In this document: positions 6,073-13,957 of the stretch, in pieces | Layout of the letters: each line of letters begins with the position of its first letter | Position numbering within the stretch: position 1 is the first letter of the stretch | Source of the DNA: Enterococcus_I eurekensis | GTDB lineage: Bacteria; Bacillota; Bacilli; Lactobacillales; Enterococcaceae | Reading direction: 5' to 3' | Assembly: GCF_042654605.1 (NCBI RefSeq) | Contig: NZ_JBHSGT010000034.1 | Span: 1-18,722 of the forward strand | DNA length: 18,722 nt | Translations under genes and position numbers: made by a program | The notes under the pieces: model-generated | The model's database searches: none | What the model saw: only the letters and a program-made list of their open reading frames with translations | What the model was told of the DNA's origin: nothing

Positions 6073-7450
6073 AATCGACTTGATTCATATGGCTATTTTT
6101 ATAACCATAACCAAAATAAATACCTAATCCAATCAGAGTAGTAATACCAAAAACTATCCATGTCGCACCTGTTAAGCGAGTCATTAAAAAGGCGCACGCA
6201 ATTGCGCTAAACAAAGGTAAGATTGGTACAAACGGCATCCGATATTCTCCTTGTTTTGGCTCGCCCATCATTTTACGTAAACGAATCACACCTAGTGACA
6301 TCATGATTAAGCAAGCAAGTGCCGTAATATTCGTTAATTCTGCTAATAAATTTAATGGAAAAGCGGCAGCAAAGAATAAGGCGATCGCACCTGTAACATA
6401 AGTCGCGTTGACTGGTGTCCGATGTTTCTTATCAATCTTACTTAAGAATTTTGGTAATAAACCATCTTTACTAATTGCATAAATTAAACGAACCAGAGAA
6501 TATAACATTGAAATTGTCACTGTTAAGAGTGTAAAAATCGCTCCAATCGATAAAATTGATCCCACTGAATCTAAATGAACATAGCGCATAGCAAAGGCTA
6601 CCGGATCACCAACACCTAATTCTGTATATGGTACCATCCCGGTTAAAATAATCGTTACGATAATGTAGAGTGTTGCAGCAATTAAAATGGAAGCAATAAT
6701 GCCACGAGGGACATCTTTTTGAGGGTTTTCAACTTCTTCTGCGGCCATTGCAATCGCATCAAAACCTAAAAAGGCAAAGAACACAAGCGCTGCCCCATCA
6801 AAAACACCTGCTGAACCAAATGGTACATATGGTGTCCAATTCCCTGGATCAACAAAAAAGACGCCAACAATAATGAATAAAGCGATAATTCCAAATTTTA
6901 CCCAAACCATTAAGTTATTTAAGCGTAAGGCTTTTTTGGCTTCTTGTGTCACCCAAACCGTAATCAACAAAACAACAATCGCTGCAACTAAATCGACGTA
7001 TGTACCGTTTTGTGCATTATAGCCCGCAGTTAAAGCTTTCGGTAAATGAATACCAATACTCGTTAAAAATCCTTGGAAATATGAGGACCAACCGGAAGCT
7101 ACCGAAGACACCGCTAGTAAGTATTCGCAGATTAAAAACCAACCGGCCATCCAACCACTTAATTCGCCAAACACGACAGACAAATAGCCATACGGTCCAC
7201 CAGTGATTGGAACTCTTGCAGCAAACTCAGCAAAAGAAAAACCGCTAGCAATCACGACAATTGCTGCAACTAGAAACGATAATGTCGCTGCCGGTCCTGC
7301 ATAATCCGCAGCCGCTGTTCCTGTTACGACAAAAATCCCGGTCCCAATAACGGCACCAATTCCAAGTAAAATTAAGTCTTTAACCTTAAGATTTTTTCTT
7401 AGCTCACTTTTACTACTTGCTCGGATTGATTTTTTTCTAAAAATATCCAA
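6071..7450 (-). CDS. APC-superfamily amino acid permease (cationic amino acid transporter type)
   Basis: A 459-residue integral membrane protein with about 12 hydrophobic segments. The motif GIGAVIGTGIFVVTG in the first membrane helix is the substrate-binding unwound region of APC transporters; FAFLGFDAIAMAAEEVENPQKDVPRGI is the conserved consensus loop around helices 6-7. The overall pattern matches the CAT-like group (B. subtilis YfnA, GkApcT), which imports amino acids with protons; the substrate cannot be read from the sequence. The start is TTG (7448-7450): AGGGGG lies 7 nt upstream and no ATG is available in frame nearby. It appears to be a single-gene transcript with a leader of about 100 nt that contains an inverted repeat, and it ends at a shared bidirectional terminator. 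Confidence 0.9.
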   Translation of the reverse strand: MDIFRKKSIRASSKSELRKNLKVKDLILLGIGAVIGTGIFVVTGTAAADYAGPAATLSFLVAAIVVIASGFSFAEFAARVPITGGPYGYLSVVFGELSGWMAGWFLICEYLLAVSSVASGWSSYFQGFLTSIGIHLPKALTAGYNAQNGTYVDLVAAIVVLLITVWVTQEAKKALRLNNLMVWVKFGIIALFIIVGVFFVDPGNWTPYVPFGSAGVFDGAALVFFAFLGFDAIAMAAEEVENPQKDVPRGIIASILIAATLYIIVTIILTGMVPYTELGVGDPVAFAMRYVHLDSVGSILSIGAIFTLLTVTISMLYSLVRLIYAISKDGLLPKFLSKIDKKHRTPVNATYVTGAIALFFAAAFPLNLLAELTNITALACLIMMSLGVIRLRKMMGEPKQGEYRMPFVPILPLFSAIACAFLMTRLTGATWIVFGITTLIGLGIYFGYGYKNSHMNQVD

Positions 7451-7525
7451 TATATTGCCCCCTATTTTTTATTTAAGCAATCGTTCATCTTTCGTTTCAA
7501 TAAATCGATACAACTAGCGATTAAT

Positions 7526-7548
7526 AATATTAGCCTATAGCTAATATT
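7526..7548. promoter_or_regulatory. Inverted repeat in the permease leader, possible operator or RNA hairpin
   Basis: Two perfect 9-nt arms, AATATTAGC (7526-7534) and GCTAATATT (7540-7548), are separated by five bases. The centre lies about 15 bp downstream of the predicted transcript start of the permease gene. A dyad this close to a start site fits a repressor operator; the stem is AT-rich and has no U-tract, so it is a poor terminator. Confidence 0.5.
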
Positions 7549-7558
7549 TCCGTTTCTT

Positions 7559-7586
7559 ATTATACCGACTTTTCACATGAACTCAA
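7559..7586 (-). promoter_or_regulatory. Promoter for the amino acid permease
   Basis: On the minus strand TTGAGT (7581-7586) and a perfect TATAAT (7559-7564) are 16 nt apart. Transcription would begin near 7552, leaving a leader of about 100 nt. The 289-bp space between the permease and phosphohexomutase genes otherwise holds only the dyad at 7526-7548 and hairpins at 7687-7729. Confidence 0.65.
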
Positions 7587-7703
7587 CAAAAATGAGCAAG
7601 TATGCAAACTTTTTCACTTTATTAAATAAAAAATGGCCGTTCAAAAACAGCTGTCTCTAGTTGCTATAAATTTACCTATTTCAAAACATTTGTAAAAGCA
7701 AAT

Positions 7704-7729
7704 GGGAGGTGCAACTTTCGTCACCTCCC
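7704..7729 (-). terminator. Probable terminator of the phosphohexomutase gene
   Basis: An 8-bp GC-rich stem (GGGAGGTG at 7704-7711 with CACCTCCC at 7722-7729) lies 11 nt after the minus-strand stop codon. The following bases read ATTTGCTTTT, a weak U-tract. A second hairpin (CATTTG 7687-7692 with CAAATG 7699-7704) abuts it and shares one base, so the two could compete or act in series. Confidence 0.5.
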
Positions 7730-7739
7730 CACTCATTTT

Positions 7740-9242
7740 CTAAATTAATGGCACTATTTTTGCCTGATTCACTGTTGGATACTGATTTAAAAATTCATGG
7801 ATTTTTTGTAAAACAGGACGGACCATTTTTTCCTGGTCATTCTCCACTTGTAATACAAGTAACGGTTCATGTAAACTCATCCGCAACAAGAACCACCCTG
7901 ATCCATAGTCTTCACTTAATTTAAAACGAATCCCCTCATCGTTTTCTAGGTCAACATGCCAACCTGGAACTTGAATAGTGGCTAAATCAGCAATGACTTG
8001 CTCGCCTAATGCACGGTAGTCACTTGTTTCTAACTTAAAGCGGACTTCTTGCGTCTCTACTGGTTGTTTCAATTCTGCTATCATGTCTTCTAAATTTTGT
8101 CCTTCAGCTTTTAGCTGTGGTAATAACATCAATATTTTTGCAATCACATAAGCACCGTCATCTAGAAAATAATTCTCTTTAAACGCAGCATGCCCACTTG
8201 TTTCAATCGCCAATTGACTATCAATTCCTTGCTCATTCAACTCAATACTTCTATTAATCACATTCCGATACCCAGAAATGTAACGGACTTGTTTGCCACC
8301 AAGCGACTCGATGAAAACTTTCAAATGGTCTGTTGTCGGTGAATTCGTGACAATACTTGTTCCTGGATGTTCTTTCAAAACAATTCGACTTAAAACCGCA
8401 ATTAAATTATTACGATTTAATACTTGACCTGATTTTGTGACAACTGCCGAACGATCGACATCGGTATCAAAAATCACACCTAAATCGGCTTGTTCTCTTA
8501 AGACGGCTTGCTGGATGCTTGCCATCGCTTCTTTATTATCAGGGTTTGGAATATGATTTGGAAATGCCCCATCTGGTTCTAAAAACTGCGAGCCTGTCGT
8601 ATCTGCCCCTAATGGTTGTAGTACTTTTTCAGCAAAGAAGCCCCCCGCACCATTACCGGCATCGACAATAATTTTCAATCCCTTGAGCGGTTGCTCTGGC
8701 TGTCCTTCAATCCCTTGACGAATTTTATTTACTAAATCAGCAGCATACGGTGTAATTAAATCTGCCTTAATGACTTGCCCTTTTTCCGTTGCTACTACTG
8801 GCTCGATATTCGTCGTAATTTCAACAATATCTTCGTGTTCTGCGCCACCAGTTTGGCTAAAAATTTTAACCCCATTATAATAAAATGGCAAATGACTAGC
8901 CGTCAACATAATCCCAGCATCACAAGCAAACTCAGAAAACTGGGTACTCATAAACATCGCAGGCGTCGTTGCTAAACCAAAATCAATCACATCGACTCCT
9001 TGTTCGACTAAAGACGTAACCAACGCTTCTTTCAATGTTTCTCCACTTAAACGACTATCCCGCCCGACACCAATTTTTAATTGACGATTTTCAGACTGTT
9101 CAACGCGTTTTTTTAACCAATGAATCAAACCGGATGCAATTTTTTTCATCGCTGCAGGTGTTAAATTAGCCGGATATTCAGCGGTTTCAATCGCAATTCC
9201 TCGGATATCTGAACCATTTTGTAACTCAATCAATTCATTCAC
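7740..9242 (-). CDS. Alpha-D-phosphohexomutase superfamily protein (phosphoglucomutase/phosphomannomutase-like)
   Basis: The 500-residue protein has the four-domain phosphohexomutase layout: the phosphoserine loop TASHLPFYYNG with Ser116, the magnesium loop DTDVDR (259-264), the sugar loop ETSGH (347-351) and a phosphate-binding loop near the C-terminus. Such enzymes interconvert 1- and 6-phosphosugars for wall, capsule or glycolipid precursors. The loops depart from the textbook forms: TASHLP for TASHNP, DTDVDR for DGDGDR, SGYRNV where a TGFK-type loop is usual, and RMSLHEP (454-460) in place of R-x-SGTEP. All key Ser, Asp, Arg, Glu and His positions are kept, so activity is likely, but substrate is not predictable. 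The start is GTG (9240-9242) with AAAGGAG 11 nt upstream; a nearby ATG is out of frame. It is transcribed alone. Confidence 0.85.
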   Translation of the reverse strand: MNELIELQNGSDIRGIAIETAEYPANLTPAAMKKIASGLIHWLKKRVEQSENRQLKIGVGRDSRLSGETLKEALVTSLVEQGVDVIDFGLATTPAMFMSTQFSEFACDAGIMLTASHLPFYYNGVKIFSQTGGAEHEDIVEITTNIEPVVATEKGQVIKADLITPYAADLVNKIRQGIEGQPEQPLKGLKIIVDAGNGAGGFFAEKVLQPLGADTTGSQFLEPDGAFPNHIPNPDNKEAMASIQQAVLREQADLGVIFDTDVDRSAVVTKSGQVLNRNNLIAVLSRIVLKEHPGTSIVTNSPTTDHLKVFIESLGGKQVRYISGYRNVINRSIELNEQGIDSQLAIETSGHAAFKENYFLDDGAYVIAKILMLLPQLKAEGQNLEDMIAELKQPVETQEVRFKLETSDYRALGEQVIADLATIQVPGWHVDLENDEGIRFKLSEDYGSGWFLLRMSLHEPLLVLQVENDQEKMVRPVLQKIHEFLNQYPTVNQAKIVPLI

Positions 9243-9281
9243 TCTTTAATCGACTCCTTTTATTCGTATTTGTTCTCTATT

Positions 9282-9287
9282 ATTATA
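9282..9287 (-). promoter_or_regulatory. Candidate -10 box for the phosphohexomutase gene
   Basis: A perfect minus-strand TATAAT lies about 40 nt before the GTG start. No convincing -35 is present 16-18 nt upstream, where the sequence is the U-tract and stem base of the ABC operon terminator (GTGTTT at the expected place). The promoter would thus overlap the preceding terminator. Confidence 0.35.
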
Positions 9288-9292
9288 GCGGA

Positions 9293-9341
9293 TAAAAAAA
9301 GAAAAAACACTAAAACAAGAGGGGATCTCGTTTTAGTGTTT
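9293..9341 (-). terminator. Terminator of the ABC exporter operon
   Basis: Perfect 12-nt arms AAACACTAAAAC (9305-9316) and GTTTTAGTGTTT (9330-9341) enclose a small inner GAG/CTC helix. On the minus strand the stem is followed by a run of T broken by a single C (down to about 9293). It begins 8 nt after the stop of the second ABC gene. Confidence 0.85.
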
Positions 9342-9348
9342 ATGCAAT

Positions 9349-11133
9349 CTATCCTGCACGAATTAAATCGTACTGTGATTGATATAAGTGGTGATATAAT
9401 CCTTTTTCTTCCATCAACTCGTCATGAGTACCTGCTTCCGCGATTTTACCGCCTGAAACATAGAAAATTTGCGAGCTATTTTTAATCGTCGATAGTCGGT
9501 GGGCAATAATAAATGACGTCCGACCTTTTAGCAATTGTTGTAACCCTTCTTGTAAAAGCTCTTCAGTTTTCGTATCGATACTTGAAGTTGCTTCATCCAA
9601 TATTAAAATTTTAGGATCTGCTAGCAATGCACGGGCAAATGAAATCAATTGACGTTGTCCCGCAGATAACGTACTGCCACGTTCCTCAACAACTGTATTG
9701 TATCCCTCTTTTAGATCTTTAATGAAGTCATGTGCGCGCACAATTTTAGCTGCCGCAATAATTTCTTCTTCTGTGGCATCCAATTTTCCATAACGAATAT
9801 TTTCTAAAATTGTGCCAGAAAAGACAAACGTATCTTGTAACATAACGCCCATTTGTGAGCGTAGCGAATTGAGTGTTACATCGCGGACATCATAACCATC
9901 GACTTTAACGCTACCCTCATTTACATCATAGAAACGACTTAGTAAGTTAATAATGGTTGTTTTACCTGCCCCAGTTGGACCCACAAGTGCAATTGATTGT
10001 CCTGGTGTAATACTAAACGTTGCACCGTCTAAAATGTTTCTTCCGCCTTCTTCATAACGGAAAACGACATTGTCAAAATCAACTTGTCCTTTAATCGTAG
10101 GTAAGGTTTGCGCACTCGGTGCATCTTGAATTTCTGGAACAACATCCATCGTTTCAAAGATCCGCTCCAGATATGCTGACGCGGTAATTAACGAGTTATA
10201 GAAGTTCCCGATATTAATTACCGGATTCCAAAAATTATTAATATAACCGATAAAGGCAATTAAGGTACCCGTTGAAACGTCGACACCTAATTGACGGATT
10301 CCTACAAAGTAAATCAAACTTGTTGTTAATACCGAGATATTTTGAACGCCTGGCCATAATAGAAATTGAATCTTCACAGCCTTCATCCAAGCGACACGAT
10401 ATTCATTGCTCACTTCATTAAAAATTCTATAATTTTCCTCTTCACGAGCAAACGATTGTGTTATCTTAATACCCGAAATACTTTCATGAATATAAGCATT
10501 TAAGTTTGATTGTTTATTACTTAAATGTTGATAAGCCTTTCTTTGACGCGTTGTAATAAACATTACCATTACAAACAAAACAGGGATTAATACTAAACTA
10601 TAAAGTGTTAATTTCACGTCAATAAAGAACATGAACGCTAATGTAATAATGACACTAAAAATATCTGAGATTAAATTGATCAAACCATTACTTAGTAAAT
10701 CACTCAACGTGTTGATGTAGTTCACGACACGAATTAAGATTTTACCGTGTGGACGGTTATCAAAATAAGAGAAAGGTAAACGTTGCAGATGTTCAAAAAT
10801 CGAAAAACGCATATCTTTTAAAATATCTTGTCCAATCTCTGTAATCGCTAAAATTCGGTATCGCATACACCATGCCATAAATAAAAGTGAGAATAAAAAG
10901 ACCACGCTGATGATGATTAATAAACGGATATCTTTTTGTGGAATCACTTCATCAATCGCAATTTTCATATAGTACGGACCATACATGCTAGCGATATTCG
11001 CTAAAATAATCACGAATAAAACTTTAAAAATTGATTTTTTATACGGAGTGACATACTGACCCACGCGTTTATACTGGGACCAGTTAAACTCCTGGACTAA
11101 TTCCTCATCTTGGTCAAAACGATTACGTGCCAT
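9349..11133 (-). CDS. ABC exporter half-transporter, consensus-site subunit (BmrD/LmrD-like)
   Basis: A 594-residue half-transporter with an N-terminal six-helix exporter domain (about 33-325) and a nucleotide-binding domain. Seen: Walker A GPTGAGKTT (385-393), Q-loop MLQD, signature LSAGQ (489-493), Walker B ILILDEATSS with catalytic Glu514, and H-loop His545. The signature has Ala in place of the usual Gly, as in B. subtilis BmrD (YheH). Paired with the upstream gene it should form a heterodimeric multidrug or lipid-type exporter in the cytoplasmic membrane. The ATG follows the partner's stop codon with no gap, and the ribosome site GGGGAGGTGGG lies inside the end of that gene, so equal expression by coupling is expected. 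The substrate is unknown; names such as LmrD, EfrB or EfrD are possible but cannot be separated here. Confidence 0.92.
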   Translation of the reverse strand: MARNRFDQDEELVQEFNWSQYKRVGQYVTPYKKSIFKVLFVIILANIASMYGPYYMKIAIDEVIPQKDIRLLIIISVVFLFSLLFMAWCMRYRILAITEIGQDILKDMRFSIFEHLQRLPFSYFDNRPHGKILIRVVNYINTLSDLLSNGLINLISDIFSVIITLAFMFFIDVKLTLYSLVLIPVLFVMVMFITTRQRKAYQHLSNKQSNLNAYIHESISGIKITQSFAREEENYRIFNEVSNEYRVAWMKAVKIQFLLWPGVQNISVLTTSLIYFVGIRQLGVDVSTGTLIAFIGYINNFWNPVINIGNFYNSLITASAYLERIFETMDVVPEIQDAPSAQTLPTIKGQVDFDNVVFRYEEGGRNILDGATFSITPGQSIALVGPTGAGKTTIINLLSRFYDVNEGSVKVDGYDVRDVTLNSLRSQMGVMLQDTFVFSGTILENIRYGKLDATEEEIIAAAKIVRAHDFIKDLKEGYNTVVEERGSTLSAGQRQLISFARALLADPKILILDEATSSIDTKTEELLQEGLQQLLKGRTSFIIAHRLSTIKNSSQIFYVSGGKIAEAGTHDELMEEKGLYHHLYQSQYDLIRAG

Positions 11134-12876
11134 TTAGCCCACCTCCCCGTTCGTTAAACCTAATTGTTTTTGATAAACTTCATAATAGAAGCCTTTTTTG
11201 GCGATTAATTCCTCATGACTACCTTGTTCAACCACATGACCTTTTTCCATCATTAAAATTAAATTCGCATCGCGCACAGATGAAATGCGATGAGCAATAA
11301 TAAAGGTTGTTTTTTCGCCAGTCAAGTCTGCTAATTCTTTTTGAATTTTTGATTCAGTTTCCATATCTACCGCTGAAGTCGTATCGTCTAAAATCAAAAT
11401 GTTCGGATCTTTCGCTAAAGCACGTGCTAAAGAAATCCTTTGCTTTTGACCACCTGATAATCCGACTCCTCGTTCACCCACCACCGTTTCATATCCTTGG
11501 GGCATTGTCGAAATAAAACTATGTGCATCGGCTACCATTGCGACACGTTGGATATATTCAGGTTCCATATACGGATCTCCAAAGGCAATATTTTCTTCAA
11601 TTGTATTTGAGAACAAGAAGACGTCTTGCATAACCATTGAAATATTTTCTCGTAATTGACGTACTGGGTAAGTTTTTGCATCACGTCCGTCTAATAAAAC
11701 GCGTCCTTTTGTTGGGTCATAAAAACGTGCCACTAAGTTCACTAATGTCGTTTTACCCGAACCTGTTTCACCCAGAATACCAATTGTTTGTCCTGGTTCG
11801 ATTTTAAAGGAAACATTACTTAAAACGTCTGTACTTGGATCATCTGAGAAGTGAAAAGAAACATTTTCAAATTCCACAAAACCTTTGATTTGTGTACTCT
11901 CTCCTTTGTTTTCAACAAGAATACTTGCTTTTGTTCCGAGCATTTGACGAATCTTCACACAAGAAGCAAAGAAACGTTGAACATCGTTGATTAACCAACC
12001 ACTCATACGCATTGGTTGGTTTAACATCCATAAGAAACTATTAAACATAATCAACTCCCCTAGGGTCATTGATCCACGAACAACAAAAATTCCACCCACT
12101 AAAATGGTTGTCAGTGTCAAACTTCCTGCGAGTAAATCTAGCCATGGTAGAAATTTACCAGATACTTTCGCAGAATCCATATTACGTTTTTTGTAGTCTT
12201 CGTTAAAACTAGTAAATTTTTCGATTTCATAATCTTCACGTACAAAAGCCTTAACTACTCGGTTTCCACCAATATTTTCTTCAACCATTGAGTTTAATCG
12301 AGAAAAACTTTCACGAATTTCAAAAAATACTGGATGAGCGGCATGCGACATTTTCATCGTTAAAATATAAATCAGAGGTGTAATCACCACTAACATTAAC
12401 ATTAACGGTAAATTGATCAGCCCCATCATAACAATCGCTGTAATAAACCAAAGAATCGATTCAATTGCATTATAAGAGACCCACGAAACAAAGTGACGAA
12501 TCGCGTCCGTATCTCCTGTCATGCGTGCCATAATATCCCCAACACGTGTATGGTTAAAGAAATCAAAATCGAGTTCTTGTAATTTCATATACAAGTCTTG
12601 TCGAATCGAGAACAGCGCATTTTGACTGACTCTTTCAAACATAATTTGATATGTGTAACGAATAACGGTTCGCAAAAATTGGACCCCTATCATAATTAAT
12701 AAGTATGGGACCAGTAAATCAATTTGGCTTTGATCAATTACTTTATCCACCAATTCTCCTGTAATAATCGGATTAATAATAATTAATAGCGAATTGACAA
12801 CGACAAAAATAAGTGCAATAACCATACGAACTTTATAATTTTTTAAATATTGCCAAAGCCATTGTAAATTATTCAT
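11134..12876 (-). CDS. ABC exporter half-transporter, degenerate-site subunit (BmrC/LmrC-like)
   Basis: A 580-residue half-transporter with six membrane helices (about 17-300) and a nucleotide-binding domain. Walker A is GETGSGKTT (369-377), the Q-loop VMQD, the signature LSGGQ (473-477) is canonical, and H529 is present. The catalytic Glu after Walker B is replaced by Asp (LDDTTSAVD, Asp498). Together with the LSAGQ of its partner this yields one non-hydrolysing composite site, the asymmetric design known for TM287/288, LmrCD and BmrCD. The start ATG at 12874-12876 is preceded by GAGGGG; the reading frame is open further to 12999, but that stretch holds the control region, lacks a ribosome site and does not resemble family N-termini. 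It is the first gene of the operon and is divergent from araC, the likely regulator. Confidence 0.92.
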   Translation of the reverse strand: MNNLQWLWQYLKNYKVRMVIALIFVVVNSLLIIINPIITGELVDKVIDQSQIDLLVPYLLIMIGVQFLRTVIRYTYQIMFERVSQNALFSIRQDLYMKLQELDFDFFNHTRVGDIMARMTGDTDAIRHFVSWVSYNAIESILWFITAIVMMGLINLPLMLMLVVITPLIYILTMKMSHAAHPVFFEIRESFSRLNSMVEENIGGNRVVKAFVREDYEIEKFTSFNEDYKKRNMDSAKVSGKFLPWLDLLAGSLTLTTILVGGIFVVRGSMTLGELIMFNSFLWMLNQPMRMSGWLINDVQRFFASCVKIRQMLGTKASILVENKGESTQIKGFVEFENVSFHFSDDPSTDVLSNVSFKIEPGQTIGILGETGSGKTTLVNLVARFYDPTKGRVLLDGRDAKTYPVRQLRENISMVMQDVFLFSNTIEENIAFGDPYMEPEYIQRVAMVADAHSFISTMPQGYETVVGERGVGLSGGQKQRISLARALAKDPNILILDDTTSAVDMETESKIQKELADLTGEKTTFIIAHRISSVRDANLILMMEKGHVVEQGSHEELIAKKGFYYEVYQKQLGLTNGEVG

Positions 12877-12930
12877 AAGTTTCCCCTCTTTTCTATTTTT
12901 ACATGTCTTATCATACCTGTTAGCAATATA

Positions 12931-12964
12931 AATAGAATGGAATATCTTACGAAAATCCATGGAA
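12931..12964. promoter_or_regulatory. Direct-repeat candidate regulator sites between the ABC operon and araC
   Basis: ATGGAA occurs at 12937-12942 and 12959-12964 in the same orientation, 22 bp apart, or about two helical turns, with further similarity after each copy. The 9-mer AATAGAATG at 12931-12939 recurs at 13032-13040. AraC-family proteins typically bind paired direct repeats with this spacing. The assignment is a pattern match only. Confidence 0.3.
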
Positions 12965-13014
12965 ATTTCTATGTATTTTTGTATCTTTTCACTACACATT
13001 GTTTTTTTTAAAGG

Positions 13015-13020
13015 TATAAT
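13015..13020 (+). promoter_or_regulatory. -10 box of araC
   Basis: A perfect TATAAT lies 51 nt before the araC ATG. The expected -35 position reads CTACAC, which is poor, so the promoter may be weak or need activation. For the ABC operon on the other strand the best -10 is TATGAT (12910-12915) with a poor -35, again consistent with dependence on an activator. Confidence 0.45.
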
Positions 13021-13071
13021 AAGAAGTATTCAATAGAATGCGGAAAAAGAGCGAATGAGTAAGGAGAAACA

Positions 13072-13896
13072 ATGAGTTTAGAACTTTTTAATCCAGAACT
13101 TTTATATGCATTTGATTTATGGAATCAGCCTGATAATGAAAATTCTATCCACCATCATGACTTTTTTGAAATCTCGATTATCTTACAAGGCGAATCACTT
13201 TATTTAATTGATGGCGAATGGAAAACTGTTCGCAGTGGAGATGTTTTAATGTTTAACCCGGGTGTCGACCATGCTGAAAAGCAACTAATTAATACTTACT
13301 CACACCAATTACATATTGGCATCAAAAATTTCAAGCTCTATGGTTTAGAAGAAAATCACTTTCCTAATAGCAGCTCGCTTCTTTCGATTCAAGATAACCA
13401 ACTTAAAGTTTTTGATAAAGCTTGGCAATTAATTGAAGAATTTAATCAACAACAAACGAATTTTCATTTTATTGGCCGCGCTTTAGTCATGGAAATGATG
13501 ATCTTACTTTTACGTAGTCTTGAAAAAGAAGAACAGTTTCAAGATACAGCTCACACGAATCAAAGCGACCGAATGAATCAAGTTGTTCAACTGATTACAA
13601 CTTATATGGAAAACAATTACGCAAAAGATATCTCCATTGAGCAATTAGCAACACTTTACTATGTCAGCCCAACTTATTTATCGAAAATATTCAAAGAGTT
13701 AACCGGTGTTTCACCGATTAACTATTTAATCCAGATTCGTTTGAAAAATGCCCATCAGATGTTAGAAAAACAAGATTTAACCGTTAAAGAAGTTGCGAAG
13801 GCCGTCGGTTATGAAGATGCTTACCACTTTAGTAAATCCTTTAAAAAACATTTTGGTATTTCACCTTCTATCGTTAAAAATAATCCAAGCCAATAA
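13072..13896 (+). CDS. AraC-family transcriptional regulator
   Basis: The 274-residue protein has an N-terminal cupin-type ligand domain (about 20-95, with HHHDFFEIS, a GE turn, and SGDVLMFNPGVDH) and a C-terminal AraC DNA-binding domain of two helix-turn-helix units (about 184-270). The second unit carries the family signature VAKAVGYEDAYHFSKSFKKHFGISP. AAGGAG is 5 nt before the ATG. It is divergent from the ABC exporter genes with 195 bp between starts, which suggests that it controls them, probably as an activator. Cupin AraC regulators commonly sense sugars, but pairing with a multidrug-type exporter leaves the inducer open. It ends at a strong hairpin that it shares with the convergent gene. 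Confidence 0.92.
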   Translation: MSLELFNPELLYAFDLWNQPDNENSIHHHDFFEISIILQGESLYLIDGEWKTVRSGDVLMFNPGVDHAEKQLINTYSHQLHIGIKNFKLYGLEENHFPNSSSLLSIQDNQLKVFDKAWQLIEEFNQQQTNFHFIGRALVMEMMILLLRSLEKEEQFQDTAHTNQSDRMNQVVQLITTYMENNYAKDISIEQLATLYYVSPTYLSKIFKELTGVSPINYLIQIRLKNAHQMLEKQDLTVKEVAKAVGYEDAYHFSKSFKKHFGISPSIVKNNPSQ

Positions 13897-13957
13897 AAAA
13901 TAGACAAACCGGATAAAAAAGGAAAGCTTAACCCTTTTTATCAGGTTTGTCTATTTT
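13897..13957. terminator. Bidirectional terminator of araC and the SDR gene
   Basis: Outer arms AAAATAGACAAACC (13897-13910) and its exact complement (13944-13957) pair over 14 bp, and an inner imperfect A/T-rich helix (13912-13922 with 13932-13942) extends the stem. T-rich sequence follows on both strands. The right arm lies within the last codons and stop of the minus-strand SDR gene. Confidence 0.85.

Noticed and set aside
7451..7552. T-box or other amino-acid riboswitch upstream of the permease
   Set aside because: The leader of about 100 nt has only a short AT-rich dyad; no T-box sequence, specifier stem or terminator is visible.
7592..7660. 22-codon plus-strand ORF between the permease and phosphohexomutase genes
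   Set aside because: It has no Shine-Dalgarno, no promoter and no recognisable sequence; expected by chance in AT-rich DNA.
12877..12999. N-terminal extension of the first ABC exporter subunit by 41 residues
   Set aside because: The frame is open, but the stretch has no ribosome site at its start, occupies the divergent control region, and family proteins begin where the GAGGGG-preceded ATG at 12876 begins.
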